Source: Zelopaecilomyces penicillatus (taxonomy: Eukaryota; Ascomycota; Sordariomycetes; Hypocreales; Pseudodiploosporaceae). From it: DNA of 64,000 nucleotides. The stretch lies in the NCBI GenBank assembly GCA_005765155.1, contig VCCP01000008.1, positions 1 to 64,000 of the forward strand, read 5' to 3'. This document shows positions 1 to 14,170 of the stretch, one piece after another. The notes beneath the pieces were generated by a model. It had not been told where the DNA came from. It ran no database searches and saw only the letters and a program-made list of their open reading frames with translations. Both the position numbers and the translations under genes were made by a program. Position 1 is the stretch's first letter. The number at the start of each line of letters is the position of its first letter.

Positions 1-3000
1 TTAAGAATATAAGATTAGATTAATAATTCTAAAATAATTAATAATATAATATAAATACTATTAAAATACTTTATTAAAATATTAAAGAAATACTTATAAA
101 TATAATCTATTTTAATAAAACTAAATATAAAATAATATAATTAATTCTATATAATATAATTAAATATATGTTATTTATAAATACCTTTTATATTTTCCTA
201 AAAATAAGCTTTAAAAGGTTTATTTTTTATTAGATTTTTAAGGATATTAAGAATATCCTTTAAGGATTTAAAAGTAAAGCTTATTTTATAATAGATTAAA
301 TAATTTATTTAATGTATATTTACTTTTTCTAGAATCCATACTTTAAAAATCAATTAAATCTAATATATTAAAAATATAAGCTTATAAGAATTAAATAATA
401 TTAAATTAAAATAAATCTAATTATCTATTATTATTTTTATAAATAAGAATAGTTTAATAATATTAAAGAATTTAATATAATTATTTTAGATTAAAGCTAT
501 TTTATATATTATAATATTTTAAAGAATAATTATATTTATAAAAAAAGAAATATTTAAAAGTTATAAATAATTATTATTATAATTAATATCTATAATTGAA
601 TAATATCTATATTAATATTAAAAGAAAAGCTATTAAAAGTCTTTTCTAAAGAAAAAAAAAGATTTTTAAAAAAAGATAAAGAATAAATAAAATTTAATAA
701 AGAATAGTTATATTAAATAAGTTATAAATAGAAATATATATTATTTATTAATTATAAATTATTATTAATATAATATAAAGCTATATTTAAAGAATAATTA
801 TCTTTAATAAAAGATAATTTTAATTAAATAATTATATATATTTATAAAAAGAAGCTTAAAATAAACTTTTATATTTCTATTTAAAATCTTCTTTTATATT
901 ATATATATATCTTTTTTTTTCTTTATTTATTATTCTTTAATATAAATACTCTTATATATTATCTCTTTTAATCTTTATTTATTTAATTATATCCTTTTTT
1001 TATTATATAAAAAAAAGATATTAAAATAATAAAGAAATTTAAAGATTATAATATCCTTTTTTTAAATAGATAATAAATCCTTATATCTTCTTATTATAAT
1101 TAATTATATATAATTTATAAAAAAATAGATTATTCTATAATTATAGGATTAAAAATAATAAGCTTATTTAAAATATAGGATTTTAAGTATAATCTAGTTT
1201 TATAATCTTTTAAAAGGATTAGTTTATTTTATTATTATCTTTTTCTTAAAACTTTAATTATAAGATAATAATAGTAAAGATAGCTATATTTATATTTATA
1301 ATTTATTCTTTTTTAAACAAATTATAAGATTAAGCTTAAAATAATTCTTTAATTAAGCTTTATTAATTATATATATATTAAAAATAAAAGATTAAATTAT
1401 TAAGTTTATATTTTTTTTTAAATTATATTAAAAGATATTATTAACAACATCTTTATAAATCCTAATATTATATATATTTAAAAATAAAGAATAATTCTAG
1501 ATATATAAAAATCTATTTAATTTATTATATAAATATAGATTTAATATTTTAATTTTTAATATTTATAATTATTTTAATAGCTTAATAAACTTTTATAAAG
1601 ATATATATAAAAAATACTTTTTTATTAGATTTATTAATTATAAGAATATAATAAGGATTCTTTATTTAAGATTAGTTTAAAAAATATTTTTATCTTTAAT
1701 TTATTTATTAATTAAAAAAATTATATTAAGTTTTTATTTTATTTCTAAAGATAAATATTTTATAAATTAAATCTTTTATTTAATTTCTTATTTTTTATAA
1801 TTTTAAATATAAAATAAATTTATAATTAAAAATATAAATATTAATTATTATTCTAGATTTATTTTATAATTAAAAGATGGAATATTAATTTTATTATTAT
1901 TAAATTAATAAAGATTTAAAAAGATTATATAATCCTAAAATAATATATTTAATATATTCTTTAATATCTTATTTATTTTATTATTAAAAGATTAATATCT
2001 TTTTAATATATTAATTTATAATATAAAGATTTTTATCAATAGGATATATAATATCTTAATATATCTTATTATTAATAAATTAAGAATTTTAAAATATTAT
2101 AAGAGTTTTTATTAAAATATTTTGTAAAATCTTAATAATTAATTAATTTATAATTAATTTATTAATAAAGCTTTATATTTTATTTATTTAAAAGCTATTA
2201 TACTTTTTTTTATTAATAATTATATTATATTTATAATATTTAAGAATATTAAAGTTTTTTTATATTAGGATTTAATTAATTAATCCTATTATTTAAAAGA
2301 ATTAAAGTATTATCTTTTATTTAAATAAATAAATTATAAAAACTATTATTATTTATTAAAGTTATTATTTAAAGATTAATAAATAAATTTAAATATAAAA
2401 ATACTTTATATTTAATTTTTAATATATTTATTAATTTAATTATTAAGATTATTATATTAAAGTTTAAATCTATTAATAAAATTAAAATAATATCTTTTAT
2501 AGAATATTAAAATTATTATTTAAAATCTATTATTAATTATTTAATAATTATATTTAAATAAAAGGCTTTTAAAAAGAGAATCTTTAAATCTTAATTAATT
2601 AAATCTATTTTAAGGGTTTTTAATTTATTTATTTCTTTTATTATAGGAAATACTATAAAATTAGATATTTTTATTTATATAAAACCAGTATATATTAATA
2701 AATCTAGCTTATTAAAACTATTTAAAAAGCTTAAAAAATAATTTATATTTAAAGAATAGCTAATATATAATATTAATAAAGATATTATATAATAAGGTTT
2801 TTTAGATAATAAGAATATAATATTTATTAAAGATTAATAAGCTTTAATTCTTATAAATAATACTTAATTAAATAATTATTAATTATTTAATAAAAGATAA
2901 TACTTTTTTAATAAAAAAAAAGAATCTATTAAAAAGAAAAAAAATATAAAAATATAAAATATAGCCTAATACTTCTTTATATTATATCTCTTTTATTTAA

Positions 3001-5559
3001 TTAATTAAATATAAAAAGGAGTTTATAATTAAATATATTAAAAAGCTATCTTTATAATAATTAAATATTATAAAATAAATAATAATTATTAAGATTATTA
3101 AATATCTTAACAATACTTTCTTTATTAAAGGATATATATCTTCTATTAATTATTTTAATAATTATATTTTATTTTATTTTATAAGATTAATTCTAAAAAG
3201 GATTTTATAATAAATTAAAGATATAATTAAAGGATCTTTTAAAGTATTTATTAATAATATAATTTAGCTTAATAGATTAGAATATTATATAATTTAAATA
3301 TAGCTTATAATATTACCTTTAATTAAAATAATATTAAAATAAAGATTTTAAGAATATTAAAGGATTTAAAAGGTTTTAATATAAAAGGAATATTTAATTA
3401 TAAATAGATTAAATAAAGAAAATAATTTATTTAATAATTTAATAATAAAATATCTATATAATTAGATTAGCTTAATATAATTATAAATATTAATATAATT
3501 AATAATAAGGATATCTTTAATATTTATTAAAAGAGTTTTAATAAATAAATTAAATATATCTGTTTTTATAAAAGATAATTAAAGGATAGCTATATTAATT
3601 ATAGCATTAAATAGTTAATTTATATAAGTAAATAAGGTATACCTAGATTATAAGTATTATTATTAAATCTAAAGCTTTTCTCTTATTTTCCTAAAAATCC
3701 TAGATAATTTCTAATAATTAATTAAATATTTTTTAATTAATTCCTAGATTAAGAATAAGATAATTAATTAATCCCTTAAATCTATTCTTATTTATTATAG
3801 CTTTATAGCTTTTTTTAATTATTTTAAGTCTTATATTTATATTTAAATATATATAGCTATCTTAAATTATTTAATTAGTCTTAGGTATAGTATATTATTA
3901 TATATATTATTTTTCCTTTATTAAAATATATATAATTAAGATAAAATTCTAATTATTAATATTTATTTATATCTTAATTATAAAATATATCTTATAATTC
4001 TTACTTAATCCTATAATAATATTAAATATATATAATCTTAAAAGATAAATTAAATCTAATTTTAATTATTAAGCTATTTATTTATTAATTATATTATAGT
4101 ATTTATATTTTAAATTAATTTATATATTAATAAATATAATAAAGCTTAAGAAAATAAAAATAAAAATTAAATATTTATTTAATCTAGTTTTAATATCTTA
4201 TTTCGTTTTTATTATAATTTAATATTAATATTTCTTTAAAGCTATTATATAATTAATCTATTCTTAAATAAGATTTAATTTAAAAGTAAATTATTTCTCT
4301 TATTCTTTAAATTTAAATTAAATATTATCTTAGAATTAATTATATTAATATTAATAAAGTATTATAATTATATAAAATAGTATTAATCTTATATATATTC
4401 TTTGTTTTTATAATAAACATAAACTCTTTTTTTTCTTTTTTTTAATATTTTAATTAAAATCTATTTTATAATTTAATAATTATCCTTAATAAAAATAATA
4501 TAATTCTTTTTTTAATCTTTTTTATTTTATATAATATTAAATTATAATTATTATATTAATATTAATTATTAAAATATTCTTATTAATTTAAATAAGAATA
4601 ACTATATATAGAATAAGATATTATTTTTATTTTTATTTTATTTTTTACTTTAAATTAAATATTTTAAGCTTATAATAATCTATTAATAATAAAATATAAT
4701 TATAATATAATTTATATAAAAGATATTTTATTTTAAATAATATTATATATATAATAGCTTAATATTTAATAAAGTTTTATTAAATTTATTAAATTAGATT
4801 AAATTAATCTACTTATTATTAAAAGCTTTTATTTAAAATATATATAAAATATAAAAAGGATTTTTTTAATTATTATTTAATATATTCTAATTTAATCTAT
4901 ATTATATCTTTATAATAAGGGTTATAAAAAACTAATATTATATATTTAAAAAGCTTATTTAAATTATATATTTAATTAAGATTATTAATTAAATAAAATC
5001 TTAAATATATCTTTAAAAGAATATTAATATATTATTTTAAATAATCTTTTATTAATTTTATAATTATTAATCAAATCTATATTAATAATAATTTTATAAT
5101 AAATTATTATTAATTATAAAAAAAGATATTTTTATTCTTATTAAATAATTAAAATAAAAAGAAAGATTTCTATTTAAAGTAAATAAATTTCTTAATCTTT
5201 TTTTTTAAATTAAATATTTTATAATCTTAATTAATAATTTATATTTTTATATAAAGAATAGCTTTTTTATATTCTTAAAATTAATAAAATATATTCTTTA
5301 AGATTAATTAAGAATTTTATTAGTTTTATAATAAAAGTTATTATTTTATTTTAAATAAATATCTTTTTTTTTAAAAAAGTATAAAAAGGAAATTTATTAA
5401 ATATAATAAGCTAGCCTTATAATTATTATAAATAGGTATTAAGAATAATATTAATAAACTTAAAAAAAAAAGAAATCTTTATTTGAATCTCTTTTCTTAT
5501 ATTAATAAGGCCTGATTTAGGCCTGCCTTATCTTTATATTTAAAACTAAGGCTTAAAAG
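1..5559. repeat. RIP-like AT-rich desert, unassigned decayed repeats
   Basis: The stretch is almost entirely A and T, with C and G isolated and CpG essentially absent (one visible near 4204). Stops occur every few codons in all frames, so no gene can be supported. Part of it, about 3530-3945, aligns by eye with 46480-46890, which shows it contains a dispersed repeat. The remainder is probably decayed transposon sequence but I recognise no domain. It ends against the TSD of LTR element A1 near a small less-AT patch with two GGCCT-type motifs (5508-5530). Confidence 0.75.
3530..3945 (+). repeat. Dispersed degenerate repeat, copy 1 (partner at 46480-46890)
   Basis: Shared landmarks in the same order in both copies include AATCCTAGATAATTT (near 3697 and 46650), a TCCCTTAAATCTATT-like block (near 3772 and 46716), TCTTATATTTATATTTAA (near 3829 and 46770) and TATTATTATATATATTAT (near 3893 and 46848). 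Identity is lowered by C/T and G/A differences, as expected for independently RIP-mutated copies. Family and function are unknown. Confidence 0.6.
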
Positions 5560-5564
5560 CTTAA
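5560..5564. repeat. TSD CTTAA of element A1 (left)
   Basis: CTTAA lies immediately before the 5' LTR of A1 and again immediately after its 3' LTR (12876-12880). A 5-bp duplication is usual for Ty3/gypsy elements. Confidence 0.65.
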
Positions 5565-5879
5565 GTATATAATAAATAAATTTATAATATTAAATATAAT
5601 TTAATAATAAAGATAATAATTTAAATTATAATTTATAATATATATATATATACTTTTAATTTTTATTATTTTAATTTAATCTTAATTAATTATTAATATA
5701 TATTCAATATTATTATATTATTTATTATTATCTATTATAATAATATTTAATCCTTAATTATAATATTATATATTTATTATTAATATAATAGATTATATTA
5801 TTTAAAATATTTTAATTTATTTATTAATATAAATCCTTTTTTATTAGATTTATCTTTTAAGAACTTATTAAATATTATA
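5565..5879 (+). repeat. 5' LTR of A1
   Basis: It matches 12558-12875 over nearly its whole length. The right half, from the run of TA repeats through CTTTTAATTTTTATT to the end AAATATTATA, is shared with A2 and A3. The first 10-15 bases differ from the 3' LTR, suggesting a small deletion at the left edge. It is followed by TATTAATAACTCTTATTTAA, the position of the primer-binding site, which is conserved in A2 and A3. Confidence 0.75.
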
Positions 5880-6324
5880 TATTAATAACTCTTATTTAAT
5901 AGATTATTAAAATAATCTTAAATAATATTATTAATTACTTTATTAATTATTATAAATATTATTTAATTAATTCTTATTTTATTTATTATTAAACTTAAGC
6001 CTTATATAAAAAAAATATAGAATTTAAAATTAAATTATAAAATAAATAAAAGAATCTTAATAAAGTTATTAAACTTTATAAATTAAGATCTTTTATTAAA
6101 TACTTTAGATTACTTTTAATATATTTAATTTAATTTAAGATTTATTATTAATTTTATTTTTATTAATTATAAAAAGAATTTATAAAAGTCCTTTATATTA
6201 TTTAATATATAAAAAAAGCTATTTTAAATAATTTAAATATATTATAATAGATTATATAAATAATTAAAAAAAGATTAAAATAATAAGATTAAATATATTT
6301 TCTAAAATTATTTTAATTTTAAAA

Positions 6325-6383
6325 ATAAAATAAATAAATAAAAAAATAAATAAATAAAAAAATAAATAAATAAAAAAATAAAT
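6325..6383 (+). repeat. 16-bp tandem microrepeat inside A1
   Basis: About 3.5 copies of a unit of the form AAATAAATAAAAAAAT. It is not seen at the corresponding place in A2 or A3, so it expanded after insertion. Confidence 0.7.
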
Positions 6384-7341
6384 AATTATAAGTAAATACT
6401 TAAATAATTATATTAATATAAATTAATTTTAAATTATTTATTAAAATTTAAATAAAGTATCTTATAAATTATTTAGAAAGATAATATATTAATAAAATAC
6501 TTTATAATAGATTTATAAAAAAGATTAAGAATAAATCTTTTAAGAAAGATAAACCTAAAAACTTAATTAAATATATTAAAATAGTTATTAAAATTAATAA
6601 TAAATAGGTTATATAATATAAATAAAAAGAATTAAAAGATTAAAATAAAATAATTTTAAATAAAAACTATAATATTAATTTAATTAAAATAAATATAAAA
6701 AAGAATTTATTATTTATAAATATATTTTAAACTCTAAAAAAATAAAGTTTAATATAATCTAAAAATATAATATATTTAAGATTAAATATTATAATTATAA
6801 TAAAAAAGAATATATTATAAAAGATTATTAATAATTTAAATAAAAATAAAATTAAAGATTGATCTTAAAAATATAATAAAATATATATATTATAATTATA
6901 AATAAATAAATCCTAATCATAATAAAATAAAAAAATAAGAATAAGAATAATCTAGAAATTATAAATACCTTATACCTTAATAATTATTAATATTATAAAC
7001 TATATTAATTTAATTTAATATTATATAATAAGATTAATAATTAAATATAAATATTTATAAAACAAAAGAATTTAAATAAATTCTTAATAAATAAATAATC
7101 TTTATTATAAATAATAAAAATATATTAATTAAAAAAAACTATTAATAAAAGTTTAGATTCTATTTTAATAAAATCTAAGGGTAATAAACCCTTTAATATA
7201 ATATAATATTATATAATACTATATTTATTATTTAAAAGTATTATATATAAATATTTTAAAGAAACTATAATTAAAGTTATATAAATATTATAGAATTTAA
7301 ATAGAATTAATATTTAAATTATAATTATTAAATATATTTAA

Positions 7342-7411
7342 AAATAAATAATTAAAAAAGAATAAAAAAAGAATAAAAAAAGAATAAAAAAAGAATAAAA
7401 AAAGAATAAAA
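7342..7411 (+). repeat. 11-bp tandem microrepeat inside A1
   Basis: Six copies of AAAAAAAGAAT. It lies in the gag-pol interval of A1 and is not evident in A2 or A3. Confidence 0.75.
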
Positions 7412-10400
7412 AGTTCTTATTCTTAAAACCTATCTTAAAAAGGCCTTAATAATAAAAACTAATTATATTAATTATATAAATAACTATATATTCTTAAACC
7501 TTAAATATTTAATATATAATATAATAAAATAATTATTATATATTAATTTCTTTTATTTAAAATATTAAAAAGATAAAATAGAAAATAGATTCTTTTTATA
7601 ATATATAGAAGTATAAGATATTAATAAAATCTATATATAAAAAGCTAATTCTTTAAATAGATATAAGTTAAATACTTTATATCTTTTAAAATTATAATAT
7701 TTAAACTATATCTAAGAATACTAAAAGAATACTAATAAAGAGCTATAAATAAGAATTATAAATTAATCTAATATAAAATCTATAAAAAAAAATTAAATTA
7801 GATTATAATAAACCTTAAGCTATTAATTATAAATAAATAAAAATTATATAATTATAAGGAATTTAATTATAATATATATTTATAAGAAACACGTATTAAA
7901 TAATATAAAGTTAAATATTAAAAGATATATTTAATAGAAAATATCTAAAGATATTAATAAATATTATATATAACTTATAGTAATAATAAAATCCTTTTAT
8001 AATATAAAATCTATAATAAAGAAAATACTAAGAAATAAGATTATAATCTTATAAAATATTAGAAATTATTTTAAAGGATAATAAATATATATTATCTTTA
8101 TAGATTTTATAAAATAAGGATTTAACTTTAAAAGATATAAAAAACCCTTAAAAGAAATTATTATATATTATTATATAATTAAAGAAATACTTATAAATAA
8201 TTAAAAAACTTATAAGAATATATTAAAATTAAAGAATCTAGAATAATAAAAAATAAATAATACTATTTATAAAAGAGTTATAATATAACCCTTTAAAAAA
8301 GATTCTTTAATTATAAATATATATAAGCTTAAATTAATAATAAAAATATAAATTATAAAATATTATTTTTATATTTTAATAGATAATAAAATAATAAATA
8401 ATTTTATATTATTAATAGCTATAATCTATATATAATTATTATAATAAAATAAAAAAGAATTATATCTCTTATATAATTTAAAAGAAAATATTTTCTTTTA
8501 TAATAAAGAATAAATTAATAAAAAGATTAATTATCTTTAATTTAAAGTTTTAGGATATTAAGATAATATTATATTTAATATAATAAATATTAAAGAATAT
8601 AAACTTATATTAAGCTATCCTTAATTATTTAAGAACAATTTATAGATTAATTAAAAAATAGATTAAATATAATAAAATAATATTATATTATTCTTAAAAG
8701 ATTATAAAGATTAAATGATAATAGATAAAATAGAAAAATATATTTTATAATTATTAAAAAAGGTATTTTATTAAACGTTTATATAAGAAAATAATATAAT
8801 AATTAATAATAATAAATCTAATAGATTAGTATTATTTTTAAAATAATAATATAATACTTATAAGAATATTTTAAAAATAAATCATTTTTAAATATAAAGA
8901 AAATAACTTATATTTATATTAAAAGAATATTATAAGTATATTAAATTATTTTATAAAGATTTTAAAATAAATCTTCTTTTATATAATTAATAAGATTATA
9001 AAATCTAGATTATATATAAAACAAAGCCTATTTTTATTAAGATTTATATATTTAATATTAAGGAATTTAAAATATTATAAGAGTATTTTAATAAAATATT
9101 TAAAAAAAGATATATTTAAAATATTTATATTTAAAATAGAATACTTTATTATATTTATATTAAAAAAGAATAATAAATTATAATTAATTATAAATTATAA
9201 ATAATTAAATATAATTATAATTAAAGATTAAATACTTTTATTATTAATTAATAAATTTTATAATTAATTATATTAAATAAATTAATTTATTATTCTAAAC
9301 CTTATAAAAGCTTATAATTTAATTTAAATAAAAAAAGATAATAAATAAAATATTATTTTTAAAATTAAAATTAAATTCTTTAAGTATTTAATAATATCTT
9401 TATAATATTTTAATATATAATTAATAATATTCTTTAAGAATATTTAAATATCTTTATAATAATCTATTTAAATAATATTTTAATCTTTTTTTAAATAAAA
9501 GAAAAGTATAAAGAATATATTTATAAGATATTATAATTATTTTAATATAATAATCTTTTTATTAAATTAAAAAAATATAAATTTTATAAATAAATAAATA
9601 TCTTTTTAAGATATATCTTTTTATTAAATAGAATTTAAATAAAATTAATAAAAATTATTATAATATATAACTAGCTAATATTATAAAATATTATAAATAT
9701 ATAAAAGTTTTTAGGCTTTATTAATTATTATTAAATATCTATTTATAATTATAATAAAATAATTATATTATTTATTATATATATTAAAAAAGATTATAAA
9801 TCTTTATAAAAATCTAATATAAATATTATATTTAAAGGATTTAAGAAATAAATTTATAAAGAATCTATATTAATAATATATAATCTAAATAAATCTATTA
9901 AACTTAAAATTAATATCTTAAATTATATTATGAAAGTATAGATTAAATAATAAAAATAATAAAGATAGATTATAATCTATTATCTTTTATTTTAAAAAAC
10001 TTTATAAAATAGAATTTAACTACTATTTAATCTATAATAAAGAGTTTATAATTATTATTAAAGCTTTTAATAAATTCTTATATTATTTATAAAAAAATAA
10101 TTATTAAATAAAGGTTTTTATTAATTATAAGAATATCTTTTATTTTATTATTATAAAAAAGTTAAATATATAATAAATCTATTATATAAAAATCTTTATA
10201 GATTATAATTATAAAGTTATTTATTATAAAGCATTTAAGAATAATAAAATAAATACTTTAAGTTAATAAAGTAATTATAATAATAAAAAGCCTTACTATA
10301 AGGGATAAATCTTTTAAATATCTAAATTAAATATATTATAAATAAAATAAAATATAATATATTAAATTATTTTAATTAATCTTATCTTAAAATAAATTAA

Positions 10401-12557
10401 ATAAATATACTTTTTAAAAGATATATTAAAAGTATTTAAAGATATAAAATAAAAAGATAAATATTATAAATATAATAAAAAACTCTAAATATTTAAAAAA
10501 CTTTAAGAAACTATTATATAAGAATTATATAAATCTCTTATTTATAATTATTAAGGAATTATAAAGATTATAAAATAAGTATGAAAATATTATAGATTTA
10601 AAGGATTATAATAAATAATTTAAAAAATAATAAATAATTATATTATTTATAAATAAATTAAATTAATAAGATATAAATTATATAAAAAGTTATAATTATT
10701 ATTAATATTTATATAATTATAAAAATTAATATTATTAAATTTTATTATTAAATTATCTTTATTAATAAAATCTTTTATAAAATCTTTTATAATTTAATAT
10801 AAATTATTATAAAAAGATTAATAAAGTTTTTATATTTTATATTTTATTTTAAAATAAGCTTAATTAAAGATCTTATTTATAGTTTAAATAGAATAATAAT
10901 AAACTTATATAATTTATTAAAAGAAATTATCTTTAATAAAGAAATAATCTTTATCTTTAAATTTTTATAAGACTTAATTAGATATTTTAGGATCAAATAT
11001 AAATATAATACTATCTATTATTTATAAATAAATAAATAAATATAATAAATTAATTAATTAAATAATTAAAGAATACTTCTATATTTATATTAATTATTAT
11101 TAAAATAATTAAATAAAACATCTCTTAATTATATAATTAATTTATAATATATTTATTTCTAAATTAATATAATTAATATTAATATATATTAATTATAGAT
11201 TTATATTAAAAGTATTTTATTTATTATATTTAAAAGGATTCAAATAGAAAAAAGCTATATTTAATATTATATAAATATAATAATTATATAAAAAACTCTA
11301 TATAAAATTATAAATTATTTATTATAAAATAAAATATAATATAGATTAATAAAGATTAAAGGGATTAACTTTTAAAGAAAGAGATATATTATATCTTTTA
11401 TATTATATATTAAATAAAACTTCTTTAAATATTATAATAATATAATTAAATAATAAATTAGATTTTAAAAAACTTAAATCATTTAAAATTTAAAAAGCTA
11501 TTTTTAATATTAATTATAAACTATTATTATTAAAAAATATGTAATTACATCTTATTTTTATTATTTTTATATAAAATAAAATATTTAATAATATAAAAGA
11601 ATATATAATAATATAAATAAAAATAATTAAAAAAGAATAAAAATAGAAATAATATTAAATATTAAATAAAAGAATAAATAAAATAAATATTTTATTAAAT
11701 ATAAAGGTTTTAAATCTAAAAATAATATATAAAAGCCTATTAATTATTTAAATTATTATTATTTAATATTATAATAATTTCTTTAAAATTAATTAATTTA
11801 ATTAAAAAATCTAAATTAATAAATTTATTATTTAAACTTGAAAAGAATTAATCTATTTTATTTAAAATATCTAAAACTATAAATCTAATATTATATAATA
11901 TTTATATATCTTTAAGATAAAAACTAGATTAATTTTGTTTTTAATATCTAACTTTTTTAAATCCTAATAAATTAATTTAAAGCTTTATTCTTTAATTTTC
12001 TTTTTAAGTTTATAAATATAAGATAGATAGTTTAAAGCTAAAAAAAGCTATAATTATAATTTAAATAATTAATCCTAGATATTAAAGATATTTTTTTTAG
12101 TTTCCTTTTCTTTTAAGTTTAATTAATAATATTATTTTAAAAACTTTATTATTAATAAAATTAATAAAAATTAAATATTTTTATATAATGAAATTATATA
12201 TATAAAGATATTATTAAAATATTATTATAAAAGTAATCTTATTTTATATATTTTATATAATAGCTATTATATTTTATTATATAATAAGACTTTTTTTATT
12301 TAAAATAATAAGAATATAATATATTTATTATTTTATTATTAAAATCTATATCCTTAATTAATATAAAATATGTAATACTATTAATAAAAGTAATATATTT
12401 AATAATCTTTTTAAAAAAAAATTATAGTTTTTTAATAAAATTTAATATTATAAGAAATAATTTAATATAATATAAGTATTATAATTTATAAATATAGAGA
12501 AAGAAAAGAAAGATATATTTATAGGCCTTAATAAGATCTTTTAAAAAAGAGATATTA

Positions 12558-12875
12558 TATTATAATTTAATAAATAGATTTATAATATTAAGTATAATCT
12601 ATTAATAAGGATTATAATTTAAATTATAATTTATAATATATATATATACCTTTAATTTTTATTCTTTTAATTTAATCTTAATTAATAATTAATATATTTT
12701 TAATATTATTATATTATTTATTATTATTTATTATATTAATACTTAATCTTTAATTATAATACTTTATATCTATTATTAATATAATAAACTATATTACTTA
12801 AAATACCCTGATTTATCTATTAATATAAACCCCTTTTTATTAGGTTTATTCCTTAAGAATTTATTAAATATTATA
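12558..12875 (+). repeat. 3' LTR of A1
   Basis: It begins TATTATAATTTAATAA directly after a purine tract (AAAAAAGAGA, 12543-12552), the polypurine-tract position, and ends AAATATTATA. Reversing RIP-type changes (C to T, G to A) gives a conventional TG...CA LTR. It is followed by the right TSD CTTAA. Confidence 0.78.
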
Positions 12876-12880
12876 CTTAA

Positions 12881-13375
12881 TAAATTAAATTTAAATTAAA
12901 TAAACTATATATAAAGATAATATATTTCCTTTTTATATCTTATTAATAATAATAAAGCTAATATAAGATATAAATAATAATTAATATCAGATTTAATTCT
13001 TTTTTATAGTATTATTTTTAATATATATTTAATTATATAAATTCTATTTATTTAATAATAAAATATAAAAATATAAAAATATAAAATAAGGCTTATTATT
13101 TATATATAATCTATTTAATTTAAACTTAATTTATTAAGGTTTTATAATAATTTTATATAATATTATTATATATTAAATTAAAAAAAATATATTAAATTAA
13201 AAAAAATATATATTAAATTAAAAAAATATATATAAAAATAAAATAAATTATATATAAATAATAATATAAAATAATAAAAGATAATATATTAATCTTGATA
13301 TTTTATAAAAGTTATTTTATATTTATTTATAATATAATAAAAACATTTAATTATATTAAAAAGGTAATTAATAGT
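12881..13375. other. AT-rich spacer between A1 and the gene island
   Basis: Highly AT-rich sequence with no ORF. It includes about three copies of a 20-22 bp unit (ATATTAAATTAAAAAAAAT) at 13169-13242. Composition changes sharply to gene-like sequence at about 13376-13382. Confidence 0.7.
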
Positions 13376-13793
13376 TTAACGATCCCAGTCTTCTAATTTA
13401 TTATTAGCTGATAGATGCTTGGATCCGAGGTCCTTATGAGTACTGATGAAAATATCAATACTTCAATTGTGCTTAATGAGACAGTGTAACTGTTGTATTG
13501 AACACAGCTGATGTTTCTGGCAATGGGAAGGCGTTTAACACACGGTTGAATTTGCTTCAGTTCACAATTTATTATCCTCAGGCGTAATGTTAAGCAATCA
13601 ATGATTTAATGCTGCCAATAGCACCGCCTGTCTATCTGCCATGCAGTCTATCTGGGCTGCGAATTTCTTCACTGAGGAATCCCTCATCTAAAGAGATAGC
13701 CTTGCCAGGCTCTGGAGTCCAGTGCAAAGCATTCACAATCCTGGTTATGGAGCAGGACGTTCCACTTCCAAGAAGGAACCAGCCGGTTTAGAA
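13376..13793 (-). other. Downstream region / 3' UTR of eL29
   Basis: Ordinary base composition, no RIP signature, and no convincing ORF on either strand: the longest plus-strand ORF here (60 codons) is antisense to the transcript end and has no recognisable features. A minus-strand AATAAA at about 13565-13570 is a possible poly(A) signal, about 225 nt past the eL29 stop. The left edge is the desert boundary. Confidence 0.5.
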
Positions 13794-14170
13794 TCAAGCA
13801 GTCTCACGCTTACCCTCCTTGAGCTCTTTCTGCATCATATATTAGCACCAGCATGCTTGGAGCTCATGTGTGACTAAAGAATATAACCTACAAGAGCTTT
13901 CTGGTTTCCGTGGAGAGCATGTCTGTGGTTCCGTCGAAACTTCGGATCGGTGCCTTTCAGCGAAGGATATCTCGAAGTCTTGGGCTTTTTGATTCTGTCT
14001 GGGTGTCAGAGATGCGGATAAATTGGATGAAACTATAGGTGGAAACTGACCCATTACGGTGCGCTTTCGCGGACTGGTTGTGCTGGGACGAGTTCTTTGA
14101 TTCTGTGCAGGTGTATATGAGCATCAAAGCTTGAAATATTAATAGGAATGTGACGCGACTCACTCGCCAT
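13794..14170 (-). CDS. rpl29: 60S ribosomal protein eL29, four exons, 65 aa
   Basis: Small basic protein of the large ribosomal subunit, acting in cytoplasmic translation. I built the model by joining exons 14164-14170, 14051-14102, 13892-13994 and 13794-13829. The introns are 14103-14163 (61 nt, GTGAGT...CACAG), 13995-14050 (56 nt, GTCAGT...GACAG) and 13830-13891 (62 nt, GTAGGT...TGCAG with GTGCTAATA as branch site). The joined frame starts MAKSKNSSQHNQ, continues KAHRNGIKKPK and SLKGTDPKFRRNHRHALHG, and ends KEGKRETA-stop. This is eL29 along its whole length, and the length matches the fungal family. The first exon is only 7 nt, so the start is fixed by the GTGAGT donor. The gene is intact with no RIP damage. 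It is transcribed away from VTS1. Function is known from the family; the splice model is inferred from sequence. Confidence 0.96.

Larger units (their letters stand above)
5565..12875 (+). mobile_element. Degenerate Ty3/gypsy-like LTR retrotransposon, family A copy 1 (A1)
   Basis: About 7.3 kb bounded by near-identical LTRs (5565-5879 and 12558-12875) and flanked by CTTAA. The interior is collinear with A2 and A3 but is the most AT-biased of the three, and no frame stays open. The order gag to pol can still be followed on the plus strand. The reverse-transcriptase catalytic block reads Y-L-N-N-I at 9465-9479, which is the expected RIP product of YLDDI (GAY to AAT). Tandem A-rich microrepeats near 6325 and 7342 are private to this copy. 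It is a dead element; its LTRs are shorter (about 315 bp) than those of A2 and A3. Confidence 0.85.

Noticed and set aside
13443..13512. Possible C/D box snoRNA (TGATGAA ... CTGA)
   Set aside because: The C box lacks the purine at its first position, the flanks do not form a terminal stem, and no D'/C' pair was seen.
13609..13791. 60-aa plus-strand ORF
   Set aside because: It is antisense to the region just downstream of the eL29 stop, shows no domain or family resemblance and no splice or promoter context.
13957..14163. 68-aa minus-strand ORF with a hydrophobic start resembling a signal peptide
   Set aside because: Its beginning is the translated first intron of eL29; only the stretch ESKNSSQHNQSAKAHRNG is real, as eL29 exon 2. 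The apparent signal peptide is an artefact.
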